Source: Asparagopsis taxiformis
Lineage: Eukaryota > Rhodophyta > Florideophyceae > Bonnemaisoniales > Bonnemaisoniaceae
Assembly (NCBI GenBank): GCA_030407315.1
Contig: JALQPE010001890.1
Location: forward strand, 1-26,775
DNA length: 26,775 bases
Direction of reading: 5' to 3'
Shown: positions 16,990-26,775 of the stretch, piece by piece
How the letters are laid out: each line of letters opens with the position of its first letter
Position numbering within the stretch: the stretch's first letter is position 1
Made by a program: the position numbers and the translations under genes
The notes under the pieces: generated by a model
What the model saw: only the letters and a program-made list of their open reading frames with translations
What the model was told of the DNA's origin: nothing
Databases searched by the model: none

Positions 16990-17004
16990 CTCTCCCCTTC
17001 TTAA
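16990..17004 (-). other. Polypurine tract of element C
   Basis: The minus strand reads TTAAGAAGGGGAGAG directly before the presumed LTR start. It lies only about 30-40 bp from the start codon of the opposite-strand ORF X2. Confidence 0.5.
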
Positions 17005-17031
17005 ACTGGCGCGCTCCTGCGCGCAGGTATC

Positions 17032-20000
17032 ATGTATCCATCAACTCCCCCACCTTCCTTCTCTTCATCCTCACAGCGACTCGTCACTTCCGTTTCCCCT
17101 ATCCCGATCCACTTCAGCGAGTGGGGAACCATGACGCCTCCGCATCCCGACGCGAAAGGCGACGTCGACAAAAACCCTCGGGAGTCTACTCGCTCGTTGC
17201 CTGCAACGAGTACTCCGACCAATACTGCCTCGGCGGTGACAGCGCGCGCGGCAGCCCATCAACCGTTGCCGGGCTCTTATCTTGACCTCTATGCTCCTGC
17301 CGCAGCAGCCACGCAAGGCCTTTCTGACCCTTATGCGGGGACTGAAGTGATGCCAAGTTATTACTATAACCACCCACGGCCGCGGCCTGCGCGCGATTCT
17401 GTCATCCCCTCGGGTGTTTCGTATTTCACCCCCACAGGTGGCGGCAACCGCCCTCCGCGTTTTGGCTCCACTGCAGCCAGGGGGGACCAAACTCAAGGTC
17501 GTCAGGGGCGGGGCGTCTCCCCTTCGGTACCGGCCCCGGCAAGGGCGCCGAGTGACGGTGGCCACGGTCGTCTCCCTGGGGAGTCATCTGCGGGAACCGT
17601 CGCGGCTCCAGCCGGGGGACAAGTATACTCCGCGTTGGCTCGCCTCGTTGGCGAAGCTGAGTCACCGGCCATGGCCGCCAAGTTGGGTGAAGTGTTAAGC
17701 ATGGTCAACACTTTGCCCTCGGGCAAGACGTCCGACATCCCAGACCACTCCCAATTAACCGGGGGAACCCCGGAGTCTCAAGGAACGCGACGAGATCCTT
17801 ATTACGGGTCACCGTCCCCGCGGGCGCCGCGGCCTTTATGGTTGACGAAACCTCCGGTAGCTCCGTCGGCTGGAGTCGCCCCCGGGCATGAGGCGAGGGT
17901 GGTGGAGTGGATGCGGACGCTTCACACGCAACCCTTCATCCATCATCAGGACGCCTTCGGGCACGAGCTCTCGCGCGCACCCGGTTACCGCAGCTACGAG
18001 TCATACGGACGCTTGCCGTTACGCCGCCCCGTCCTGGAACGGTTCGAATGCATCAAAGGAACTCACGGAGCCGCCGTGGCTGATCAGGTAATGCGCAAGC
18101 GCATGGAACATGGCCGATGTCGTATCACTATCCCGGCCAACTTCCCGAGCGACGTGTATCACCTCAGTGAACCAGAAGACGAACCAATGGTTCGAATGAT
18201 CGCCCGTTGGATCAAATTAGACCAACTTGGGGCGTTGGTTGACGATTTCGCTGAGGTGGACATTCGTCTACTGGCGGACCAGGCTCCAATGTTCCCAGTG
18301 CGCTGGATTCGCCAGCGGTGGGGTGGGGAGTATCGCGACGAACGTCGGCGCACGTTTCCTCAAACGAGTAACCAACCGCTGCATCTCCGGCCGGGTCCGC
18401 GGGGTTACGTCATAACGTTCAAGGACGTCGAATACGTACGCATCCCGACCAGGTTGCGTCGACGTTACTATGCCCGCATACCCCGTTGGATGGAAGTCCC
18501 CGAATGGGAGGTCTTGTTCCCGATGCCGCTCGTGTACCGCTACGCAGCGTCACACCTGGTGAGCTCGGAAGGGGGTACCCTCGCGAGGGTTTTGGACAAG
18601 ATGGCCCATACGGAGTGGGTGTGCTACTACGCCGCGACGTGGTTGGAGAATATTGTGGCGCAAAACCGCATGCACCAAGTCCCTGAGGAGATGTTCAAGA
18701 AGATACGCTCTTTGGGCGTCGAGGCACCCATCTGGCCTAGCGGACTCATCCGCAATTTCGAGTGCTTCGATGTCACACCCGAGTTGCTCGAGCATTTCTA
18801 TCGCTTGCACGAAACATTCCCGTGGGAGACAGTGGACATCGTGCCGCTACCCAATTCTCCTTACGAACCGACGCGTCGGCTGAGCAAGTGGGTGCCAATG
18901 GACCCGGTCTCGCATTCGATCGACTTATCGTCGTACCTGTTCGGAGTACGCCTCGAGTTGGGCATCCCCCTTAGGGTCCTCGAATACACTGCCGCGCAAC
19001 CCCTTATGGGAGGTTGGATGGCCAGGGGGTGGGATTACGTTACCCTAGGGCGACTCGTGGAGGACTGCATATCGTATCAGACCCATGGTGGTCGTCCTCT
19101 CCTTCCGCGGGAAGAAACGGGCTTGCCCGTCGCGGTTCCCAGGTCAGCGCGTCCTCCGGCGGCCACAGACGCGTCGGCAGACATAGCCACCGTTGAGCCT
19201 GTCCCGGCTGATTCAGCCGGTCCGTCGTCGATTACTCGGCCGCGGCCGTCCGACCGTTCCCTCCCGTCCGACATGACTGCGCATGCTTCGGCCTTGGAAA
19301 AGCGCGTGGAAGAGCTCCAGCGCGCGGTGTCTGCGGGTCGAGAGCGATTGGCACAAAGCGAAGCGGCGCGAGTGTCAGCCGAAGCTGCCTTGGCGACGGT
19401 TAAGGGCGAGAAGGAAACTCTGCGAGCAGAATTGATGGCTGAGAACACGCTGCTGAAGCGAAAGCACGATGACTTGTTCAAGAGCCGGCTGGGGTACGCG
19501 CGTGATTTGGCGGAACAGGAGTTAGCCCTGCAGAGCGCGCTCTGTCAGGTCTGGGATCTGCATCAGCAGTCCAACACGATATGCGCTAGGGCCGCACGCG
19601 CCATCATGACGGTAGAAGACCTGCGTGTTCGCCAAGCAGACGTTGAAGGGTCACGCCCTCTCCCTGGTAACGCGCTCGCGCGTGCCTTCCCGGGTATGGC
19701 GTTCTTACACGGGCGGGGGGTCCCCGCCGCGTCACCCTCGGGTGCAGCGACTGCCCCGGCGGCCACGTCTGAAGAGACGATAACAGCCCCTCTTGGTGCG
19801 GCCACGGCCGCGCGTCCCGTTGCCAACGCTCCCACACCGTCGGCTAGGGGCGCTTCCGATGCGGTAGCGTCGGGTGGTTCTGCTCCGGCCGACCCAATGG
19901 CAGTCGAAGCTGTCAAGGCGACGACCTCGGTCGTTCCTGCCCCAACGGCAGCGGGAACTGCTACGGCTGTGGCTGTGGTCGAACCCGCCACGAGTAAGCC

Positions 20001-20349
20001 GACCTCCGCGGTTGCTACTCCTACGGCGACGGGTGTTACTGGTGTCGCCACCGCTGGGGGTACTGAAAAGGAGTCTGAGGGCATAAAGGAGGCAACTCCT
20101 AAGCCCACTGACGCAACGTCCCCGGGTGGAGAGTCCGTGCAAGTCGTCGAAGACCCTCGGTCGCCCGCGCGCGCCACGCGTCGCCTCAATGTGACGTCAC
20201 CGGTGGCGACAGTCGCGGCCGCAGTGGCGGCGGCGGGGCAACGAGTCGCCCGAAGGCGTAAAAGGGCTCAGCCCTCTTCCCCTTCAGCGAGCGTGGGGTC
20301 TCCTATTAACAAGGACAGGCCGACTCGTCGGACTCGTACGCGCCGTTAG
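17032..20349 (+). CDS. Antisense ORF X2 of element C, unknown function (1105 aa)
   Basis: I do not recognise this protein family. Residues 1-280 are Pro/Ser/Ala/Gly-rich and look disordered. About 285-690 is a compact-looking core rich in Trp, Tyr and Arg, with RLPLR near residue 327. About 745-870 is strongly heptad-like (ALEKRVEELQRAV onward), a likely coiled coil. An Ala/Thr/Pro-rich region follows, and the end is basic (RVARRRKR, then RTRTRR), fitting a nuclear signal or nucleic-acid binding. There is no zinc knuckle or enzyme motif. Layout and the RLPLR position match X1, but similarity elsewhere is weak by eye. The ATG lies about 43 bp from the presumed LTR, so transcription would have to start inside the LTR on the antisense strand. 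A later start at the ATG near 17131 is possible. The frame is intact while the convergent pol is broken. Confidence 0.7.
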   Translation: MYPSTPPPSFSSSSQRLVTSVSPIPIHFSEWGTMTPPHPDAKGDVDKNPRESTRSLPATSTPTNTASAVTARAAAHQPLPGSYLDLYAPAAAATQGLSDPYAGTEVMPSYYYNHPRPRPARDSVIPSGVSYFTPTGGGNRPPRFGSTAARGDQTQGRQGRGVSPSVPAPARAPSDGGHGRLPGESSAGTVAAPAGGQVYSALARLVGEAESPAMAAKLGEVLSMVNTLPSGKTSDIPDHSQLTGGTPESQGTRRDPYYGSPSPRAPRPLWLTKPPVAPSAGVAPGHEARVVEWMRTLHTQPFIHHQDAFGHELSRAPGYRSYESYGRLPLRRPVLERFECIKGTHGAAVADQVMRKRMEHGRCRITIPANFPSDVYHLSEPEDEPMVRMIARWIKLDQLGALVDDFAEVDIRLLADQAPMFPVRWIRQRWGGEYRDERRRTFPQTSNQPLHLRPGPRGYVITFKDVEYVRIPTRLRRRYYARIPRWMEVPEWEVLFPMPLVYRYAASHLVSSEGGTLARVLDKMAHTEWVCYYAATWLENIVAQNRMHQVPEEMFKKIRSLGVEAPIWPSGLIRNFECFDVTPELLEHFYRLHETFPWETVDIVPLPNSPYEPTRRLSKWVPMDPVSHSIDLSSYLFGVRLELGIPLRVLEYTAAQPLMGGWMARGWDYVTLGRLVEDCISYQTHGGRPLLPREETGLPVAVPRSARPPAATDASADIATVEPVPADSAGPSSITRPRPSDRSLPSDMTAHASALEKRVEELQRAVSAGRERLAQSEAARVSAEAALATVKGEKETLRAELMAENTLLKRKHDDLFKSRLGYARDLAEQELALQSALCQVWDLHQQSNTICARAARAIMTVEDLRVRQADVEGSRPLPGNALARAFPGMAFLHGRGVPAASPSGAATAPAATSEETITAPLGAATAARPVANAPTPSARGASDAVASGGSAPADPMAVEAVKATTSVVPAPTAAGTATAVAVVEPATSKPTSAVATPTATGVTGVATAGGTEKESEGIKEATPKPTDATSPGGESVQVVEDPRSPARATRRLNVTSPVATVAAAVAAAGQRVARRRKRAQPSSPSASVGSPINKDRPTRRTRTRR

Positions 20350-20445
20350 TCGCAGCCCGTTCGAAGCGCGTAGTAGCAACTGATACCCTAAGGTAATCCT
20401 TGACAGTTAATACCCGCGTATAGAGAGCCATTGTAGGTGTGCGAC

Positions 20446-20451
20446 AATAAA
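20446..20451 (+). terminator. Possible poly(A) signal for X2
   Basis: AATAAA lies about 97 bp after the X2 stop codon on the same strand, a sensible place for 3'-end formation. A single hexamer could also be chance. Confidence 0.35.
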
Positions 20452-22749
20452 GCTGAGTTTCCAAATGAATTCCTTTATGCAACGAGGGTAGGAATTACGC
20501 ATCACCTAACCCCTGCTACAAAAGAGGTCCCTCGGGAGTCGGATGAAAACTCACCCCGTGGGTGAGAAACCGTGTCCCGGGGGCTATGATGTGCCATAAT
20601 AATGGCCGTTCGCGATGGCCTTCGCCGCTAGTCGCCTTACGCTCTTGGGCGATGCGTGGCTACGGCCTTCGCTGTTGCGCGAATTCAACTGAATTCGCCA
20701 TCCGAACTGACGCTCTCTTGCAAGACGTCATCGCTTTTGTCAGGCGGCTCGATAGCCGCAGTGACAATCTTTACCGGCAAGCCGGTGAGTGAGAATCGCT
20801 CTCGCGCATAGAACTGGCAATAGAGTTCCCACTGGACGGAAGTCGAGGGGTCGTGCGACCATCCACACACGCGTGTCGAGAGTCCCAAGGTACGTGCATC
20901 CCATCGCGGATAATTACAACCGGCCGTAATGTGAGAGGCAAGCTGTAAAATATCTCCAAGTCCGAAGACGTCCGTTGTCCTGCGCAGCCACTTGTTCGGG
21001 ATGACTACGGTCAGGGCCGTTGTGAGACGCTGGTGTCGCTAGCGTCAGCGCATTCCGCGCAAGTTAGGAGAGTTGGCCACCATCAGTGACAGGGTGCTCA
21101 CTTAGGCGAAATACTCCCGAGTGAGTCGACCCTGAAATGGGTGATGGCCTAGGCCAATTGTTTTTCCGAGTCGCTAGCGATGTTCAGCGTACTCCAGAGT
21201 GCCCGTGCGCGAGTTTTCAAGGACAATGGAGGACACTACATTAATGTAAACTGAGGTTGTTGTGTTCCACCCTCAGGTTACATCTTGCCCAATTTCGCAG
21301 ATGACAAATTTTTGTAATGCCCAATTTGACCTGGGAGCGGATCGCCGAAATTTTCTAAGTCCAAGGACGAATGTTAAATCGCAACGCCACTCGCTCGAAA
21401 CCATAGCGAACAGAACCGTCGGGAGTCGCTGGGAATGCCGGCGTTGACGCCTTCCGAAAAAGTTAGGAAAGCTAGCCGTAATAGGCTTTAGAACGCCCTG
21501 CGCAGATGGATTCTCGACGACTGCGTTCTCCTTGCCGCGGGTGTTGGCTTCGGCCAATCGGGATTCTGAACCGCTGGCGGTGTTCGGCATGCCCTGGAGT
21601 GTCCGTGTGCGGATTTTCACGCCCAACGATGGACACTACCTTAATGTAAATCGAGGGTGATTGTGTTCACCCTCAAGTTCCATTTTCCCATTTTTGGCGG
21701 GTACCGAATTTCTGCCATTGCCAATTTGGTCAGGGAGCCGGTCGCCGAAACCTTTCTAAGTCTCTGGCTTGCAAACGACACCCTAGGGTGGCTTCGCTGG
21801 AGACGGTACGGGCCGCTGGTGACATTCGTCTCCTTGCGGACTCGTGGTGTTGGCGTGGCTGGCCAACCGCTTGAAGGGGCGCGACTGGCGCACCATGATG
21901 ATAGCGCGCCGCGGGCTCGAGTGCATGCTTCTAGTCGCGACCGATTGCTTTCCCAAGTTGCTGACGGGGTCCAGCGTACTCAGAACGGCACGTGTGCGAA
22001 GTTTCGAACGCATTGGCGACCACTTTTTCCTCTCACGGCTGGTTGCGAAGTACCCCTCAGTCCAAGGACGGACGGGTGGATTCCGGATTCTTCCTCGCAT
22101 GTCCTCGGACCTTGCACGCCATGGTATGGACACTGAAGTCGCGTAATGGCGTCCATGGCTTCCCGGTCGCGAATCGCGAGATGCCGCGGCGTGCATAACA
22201 AGGAACTCCCGTGGGGTGCTTGTTAATGATTGCAGGCTGGAACTCACAAGTGAGTTGGGGAAGCCACAGGATGGCGGCCCGTGATTAGTCAGTCATGACG
22301 CGATTCCTACAGGGAAGCACGCATCGCTGACCGTGGTCACGACCATTGGTCCATTCTGATTTCGATCATTGCCCAAGGGGTGGTTCCGTGCACGAAAGCA
22401 CAAAGGGGCTTCCTAGGAAGGAAGGTTTGCAGGATCGGCCGCGGTCCATTGATTGCTCCCTTGCCGTGGCAGAGAGGTTCAGGAAAGGGGGGGTACGCGC
22501 CTTAGGCGGGTTATTGGCCCTACATTACTTCACCCGGAAGGGGAAGAATACGTCAGGGCGATCACCCTGGATGTCGACATCCCTGGTGTTTCTATTGGCT
22601 CCCGCCCGATTTGCGTCCATCCCTTCCGGCACGGCGCACGCGCCGTGGTCAGCGTACACTCGTAGCGATATATCGGTCTGGTTGTGTACGTTGCCATTTG
22701 GCCACGGCCAACCAGCGCGTGACATCTGGGTCCGGTGACTGTGCGTCAC
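20452..22749. repeat. Spacer of element C with ~400-bp tandem repeat
   Basis: Between X2 and pol lies 2.3 kb without a convincing gene. Diverged copies recur with a 400-bp period: the CTAAGT-type tag falls at 20955, 21355 and 21755, and GTGATGGCCTAGGCCAAT at 21141 matches GTGTTGGCTTCGGCCAAT at 21541. The segments at 21180-21360 and 21580-21760 align throughout (CCGTGCGCGAGTTTTCA against CCGTGTGCGGATTTTCA, and CACTACaTTAATGTAAA). A shorter fourth copy includes 21968-22070 (AGTCCAAGGACG at 22059). After about 22150 I see no repeat. A near-palindrome with GAATTC arms lies at about 20679-20698. Confidence 0.7.
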
Positions 22750-23985
22750 TTAGATCCAACGGACGCCGTGGATCAACGATATTCTTACCTTCCGGCTGTG
22801 ACTTGGCCGTTTGAAACGAGCGCGCTCTTTTTGACGTGCGGTCCGTTTCCGATGCCGAGCCACTATAGCTGGGGGAAGGTTCGCTTCCGGCTCCCAGGTA
22901 TCCTCCTCGGGGGCGTACCCCAACCAGCGCACACGGAAGTAGGACACGCCATCATCGTCTACCCATTCCTCGATAAGGTCGTCTATCGTATACTCCTTGG
23001 AGTGTTCCTCGGAGTCACCGTCGACCGGCGTCGGACTGACCAGTTCGCTTGCGTCCTGCGTTACCCGTGGGTAATCTTCGCGTACGATTGGCGCGGGGGT
23101 GCTTCCTTGGGGATTGCGCGGGTCGGATACCGTATTCCCGGATGGCGGGACCGCCCTATCTGCCGGTAGAAGCGCTTCGGAAGCCGGTTCCGTCGGTACT
23201 TCGTTCGCCCGGGGGCGACGCGGCAATCGACTTCTTGCATTAGCGGTTTCGCGGCCTTCCTCCTCACCGTCGCTACCCGGCTGCACCGGTCCATGACCCG
23301 GGGCTGGGCGTACGCGATCCGAACTAATTCTCTCGGGAATTCCGTCGACAAGTATGTCAAACGTGTGACCTTGGTTAGATATAACCGTATACGGACCCAT
23401 CGATTGGAAATCCAACTTGTTCCGGGCTCGCCCGAGTATAGTCGTCTCCTGGGAGGTATTGCGCAAGTCGATATAGACTGCGTCCCCGGCTCGGATGCGG
23501 CGATTTGGTGCTCGCACCGCCTTATCGAAGTCGCGCTTGTACCGGGCTTGCATTCTCGCGAGCGAGGAATTAGCGCGCGCATACAACCCACGAAGCTGCC
23601 GGCGCCAGGAATCACGCGTCCAGGCTTCATCGCCTTTGAGTTTAATATCCTCCAAGCCTATTGGCGGTGGCGCGCGCGTCAAGACCAATTCGAAGGGAAT
23701 TGTATTCGTCGAGCGGTGCACGCACCGATTGTACGCGTAGGCAAGGACGGGGAGATATTCGTCCCAGTTGCGATGATCCTCAGCCACGTAATGGCGCAGC
23801 ATAGACGCGAGCGTCCTATTGAATCGTTCGACCTGACCATTCGTCTGCGGGTGATACGTAGTAGTAGTCACCGGCTTAATACCCAAAATGACGCAGGCGT
23901 CGACGAAGGTCTTAGAACGAAACTGGGGTCCATTATCCGACAGGATAGTCTTAGGTGCCCCATAAGTAAACACCCATTCCTCCAC
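22750..23985 (-). pseudogene. Integrase core C-terminal part plus chromodomain of element C
   Basis: This frame carries the second and third catalytic residues of integrase (SDNGPQF and QTNGQVERFNR), the C-terminal integrase region (ARYKRDFDKAVR, GDAVYIDL), a long acidic and Pro-rich linker and a chromodomain at about residues 330-379. The chromodomain has the aromatic cage positions Y332, W354 and Y357 and a canonical DTWEPEANLP. Chromodomains with this cage are known to bind methylated H3 tails. A basic tail of about 30 residues follows. The first catalytic Asp is in the neighbouring frame (23868-24599), so a break falls inside the integrase core near 23985-24010. Confidence 0.88.
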
Positions 23986-24599
23986 AAGGCTTTCACAACC
24001 AAGCTAGCTTGTATCGAGCGCATGGCCACGAGCCTGCACAGCTTAGAATAACGGTCCATGATGACCAGAACGTGTAACTTTCCTCGGGAGGTTTTCGGTA
24101 GAGGACCCATGAGGTCTATGGCGACGTCCTCAAGTGGCCTAAGGGCCGGGAACAACTTCAAGGGGTTGGTATGGCGGGACAGCTGCATCCTATCCCTGGC
24201 GCATGTTTCGCATCCGCGCACGGTGGCGTGCACATCGACGACCATGGTCGGCCAATAAAGTCCCTGTCGTAGAGTATCGTACATCCGCCTCACCCCTGGA
24301 TGCCCAGCGGTGGCGGAGTAGTGATAGTTACGCAACAGCCGAGGCCGTAGCGATTCGGGCACGAGGACCTGTGGGCGAGCGAGCGCTGGCAGTTTCCTCG
24401 CGAGGATCCCGTCTTCTGTAAGAACCACTTGCTGGTCCACTCCGTCATCCATACGTTTGCGCATAGTCTGACAAAACTCATCAACCAGTTGCGCTTGGAT
24501 CCACTCATCCCTCGAGATGGCTTCGGGTACCAACTCGTGAGTGGAGACAAAACACGGCACGGAATCGCCCAAGGGCAACGGATACATATCCTCTGTCAC
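23868..24599 (-). pseudogene. Integrase N-terminal part of element C
   Basis: It contains the linker after RNase H, the HHCC zinc region (NYHYSATAGHPG to GCETCARD) and the first catalytic Asp (AIDLMGPLPKT). Homology to integrase ends after IQASLVVKAL, and the remainder to the stop is off-frame. Both junctions, with 24596-26775 upstream and 22750-23985 downstream, are -1 shifts, consistent with single-base losses. No canonical slippery heptamer is in phase at the first junction. Confidence 0.85.
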
Positions 24600-26775
24600 T
24601 CTGTACTCATCATCCTTCGTAAAGGTCCCGTGGGTTTCTCCCCTTCTTGGATTGAGAAGGTGGGTATGTCCTCGTCGATGGGGGTTCGGTCTTCACCGGT
24701 GGTCTCTATCCGCGACAGCGCGTCTGGAACGACGTTTTTAATACCTGGGCGGTATTGAATATCGAAGTCGAACTCCGACAACCGTAGTCGCCAGCGTGCT
24801 AGACGTCCCTCGGAAGGGGTAATGGACAGGATCCATGTGAGCGAATTATGATCCGTTCTGACGGTGAAGCGAGCCCCTTCTAAGTAGGGCCTTAAGAGGC
24901 TGATAGCCCAGAACACCGAGAGGCATTCCTTCTCCGTTGTCGTGTAGCGGCGTTGCGTGTCCGTGAGCGTTTTGCTCCAGTACCCCACGGGGTGTAGCAG
25001 TTTGTCCTCCTGTTCTTGCAATAGGGCGCACCCCATCTGCCCGTCCGACGCGTCTACGTCGAGCGTGTACGGCTTCCCAGCATGCGGGAGGCGTAGGATA
25101 GGTGGCGACGCGAGCGCCTTTTTCAATTCGTTAAATGCCTCAAGCTGGGCATCTGAGGGCTCATCCAACTGCACGGGCATACCCTTCTTTAGTAACTCCG
25201 TGAGCGGCGCAGATATCTTGGCGTAGGATTTAACGAAACGTCGGTAGACGTTGCAAGAACCCAGAAAACTCCGTAGCTGTGTTTGCGTCCGTGGGTACAA
25301 TGATCCGTGGATCGCATCTAGGCCAGTGGTTATGACCTCGAGCTTGCCCGGTCGAATGCGGTGTCCGAGATAATCCACACTCTTGCGGAAGAACTCGCTC
25401 TTCTTGAACTTGAGCGAGACTCCTGCATTCCGTAGAATGGTCAATATGGCGTCGACGTGCGCAATGTGTTCTTCTTCTTCTCGCGAGAAGATAATTACGT
25501 CGTCGAGATACACTAGGCAGAACTGCCATTTGACTCCCGAAAGGAGAATGTCAAGCGCACGCTGGAAGGTTGCGGGCGCGTTAGTAAGGCCAAAAGGCAT
25601 GCGCACGAATTGGTAGGAACCAACGTGTGCTGTAAAAGCCGTCTTCTCCTTGTCCGCCTCGGCGATTGGAATCTGCCAATACCCGCTGTTGCAATCAAGC
25701 GTGGTAAAAATGGCTGCTTCACCGAGGGAGTCGATGCAGTCATCCATCCTCGGGATGGGGTATGCATCCTTAACTGTCACGGCGTTAAGCCGTCGGTAAT
25801 CGACGCAGAAACGCGACGAACCATCCTTTTTCGGCACAACCACAACTGGGCTCGCCCATTCTGACTGTGCCGGTTCGATGACGCCGGCCTGAAGCATTTC
25901 GCGCACCTGGGTGGCTATAATCTCGCGATTTTTATGCCCCGCTCGGTACGGTGCTTGCCGAATTGGCACGGTGTCTGGCTTCAAGTCGATGCGGTGCTGC
26001 GTCGCTGAAATCTCACCAAGGTGACCACTCCACATCGACGCGTGCTTTTCCAGCATCGCTATGATCTTCTTCCCAAGGGAAGGGTTGGAGACTTCGATAG
26101 TGTCCAACACGGTTTGGCGCCAATCTGGCGCCGGTTCTGCCCGGAGGCATGCCTCGCCCGTCGGTGGCTCGCCACCAACCGGTAAGGCATTATCGATGAC
26201 CCGTGGGTCTTTGGTTCTCCCAGGGTCGTTAGCCTCGCGCGGGCCATTCTCTATGGACCCGACCGTGAGTATCGAGGCTGGCGGACCCTCAGTGTGTCCG
26301 AGAACCATGCCTTTGGGCAACTTAACATCTCGGTTGCCGAAATTGGCAACCTCCACGGCGAATGGTACCAACGCACGAGCGCTGATGACGCCGTTCGCCA
26401 TCTGGATGTTTTTCCCTTCAAGAAGGGCCTTCTTCGGAACCAAGACTTGGAGACCTGGCTCCGAAGTAATTACGGAGACTCGAGTGGTCCGTCGCGGCGG
26501 GAGGGTTATACTCGCAGCCACGCGGACGTTGCGGTTGCGCGGCCTCGGTAGCAATGGCGACTGAGGCACTGGTACTCTCGTGAGAGACTTCCGCCACCCT
26601 ATGGGTATACGTTCCTGGGTATGGCGCATGATAAACAGCCGTTTTGGCGGAAGTACGGCATCAACATGAGCGTTGATGAAATCACATCCAAGGATGCAAG
26701 CGACAGCAAGTTGTTCGACAACTATGAAGCGTTGCCGAATGTCGATTTCCCAACTGGAGGTGTAGGATTGCCACA
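24596..26775 (-). pseudogene. Protease tail, reverse transcriptase and RNase H of element C, open at the right edge
   Basis: The frame is open through the window edge: upstream of the first ATG (26629) it encodes the protease end (ACILGCDF). Counting from that ATG, RT spans roughly 220-420, with motif A LDCNSGYWQIP near 311, MPFGLTNAPATFQ near 344 and YLDD at 374-377. The connection and RNase H (about 500-640) have D524/D526, E566/E568 and D593. DALSRIETTGED follows before the frame ends at 24596. All RT and RNase H catalytic motifs are present, so the segment itself looks undamaged. The polyprotein is broken only at the junction with integrase. Protease and RT share one frame here, unlike element B. 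Confidence 0.9.

Larger units (their letters stand above)
16556..26775 (-). mobile_element. Element C: Ty3/Gypsy chromodomain retrotransposon with antisense ORF, running off the right edge
   Basis: Read on the minus strand from the right edge: protease tail, RT, RNase H, integrase, chromodomain (ends 22750), a 2.4-kb spacer with tandem repeats, an opposite-strand ORF (17032-20349), polypurine tract (about 16990-17004) and presumed 3' LTR (16556-16989). Gag, the protease active site and the 5' LTR lie outside the window. Pol has two reading-frame breaks. Its protein is related to that of element A but clearly a different family, yet the position of the antisense ORF is the same. Confidence 0.82.

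Noticed and set aside
18035..18060. tRNA-like T-loop sequence GGTTCGAAT
   Set aside because: It lies inside the intact X2 ORF and no acceptor or anticodon stem can be drawn around it.
24640..24660. Slippery-like AAACCCA near the RNase H-integrase frame break of element C
   Set aside because: The codon phase is wrong for a -1 heptamer and no stable stem follows.

Overview
The window looks like a retrotransposon-dense stretch of a eukaryotic nuclear genome. It has no bacterial-style operons, no host gene I can recognise and no RNA gene. Three long-terminal-repeat elements of the Ty3/Gypsy class are present. Their protein style, with chromodomain-bearing integrases and GC-rich codon use, reminds me of elements in oomycetes and some fungi, but I cannot fix the organism from sequence alone.

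Layout. (1) 1-629 is left flank with nothing secure. (2) 630-7380 is element A on the minus strand: a short presumed 3' LTR, a polypurine tract, a 1067-codon ORF (X1) on the PLUS strand, then a broken minus-strand pol (RNase H, integrase, chromodomain). (3) 7381-12187 is element B on the plus strand. It is inserted in the RNase H region of A and has an ~0.8 kb 5' LTR, a primer-binding site, gag with one CCHC knuckle, an apparent -1 frameshift signal, protease and the start of reverse transcriptase. (4) RT is cut at motif A, and 12188-16555 is a non-coding block packed with palindromes, including perfect ones of 24-44 bp and a ~750-bp array of alternating hairpins. (5) 16556-26775 is element C on the minus strand: LTR, polypurine tract, a 1105-codon plus-strand ORF (X2), a 2.4-kb spacer with a 400-bp-period tandem repeat, then pol (integrase-chromodomain, RNase H, RT, protease tail) running off the right edge.

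How the parts relate. The main result is that A and C, which are clearly different families, share one architecture: a very long antisense ORF between pol and the 3' LTR, convergent with pol. X1 and X2 share a layout (disordered Pro/Ser/Thr/Ala-rich N-terminus, ~350-400-residue folded core, coiled coil, basic tail) and a few weak motifs. Both are fully open, while every pol in the window is frameshifted or truncated. Antisense accessory ORFs at this position are known in some plant Gypsy elements (for example Grande and Retand). A family of this size in chromodomain elements with this architecture is not one I recognise. The second notable feature is the palindrome block, whose origin I cannot explain.
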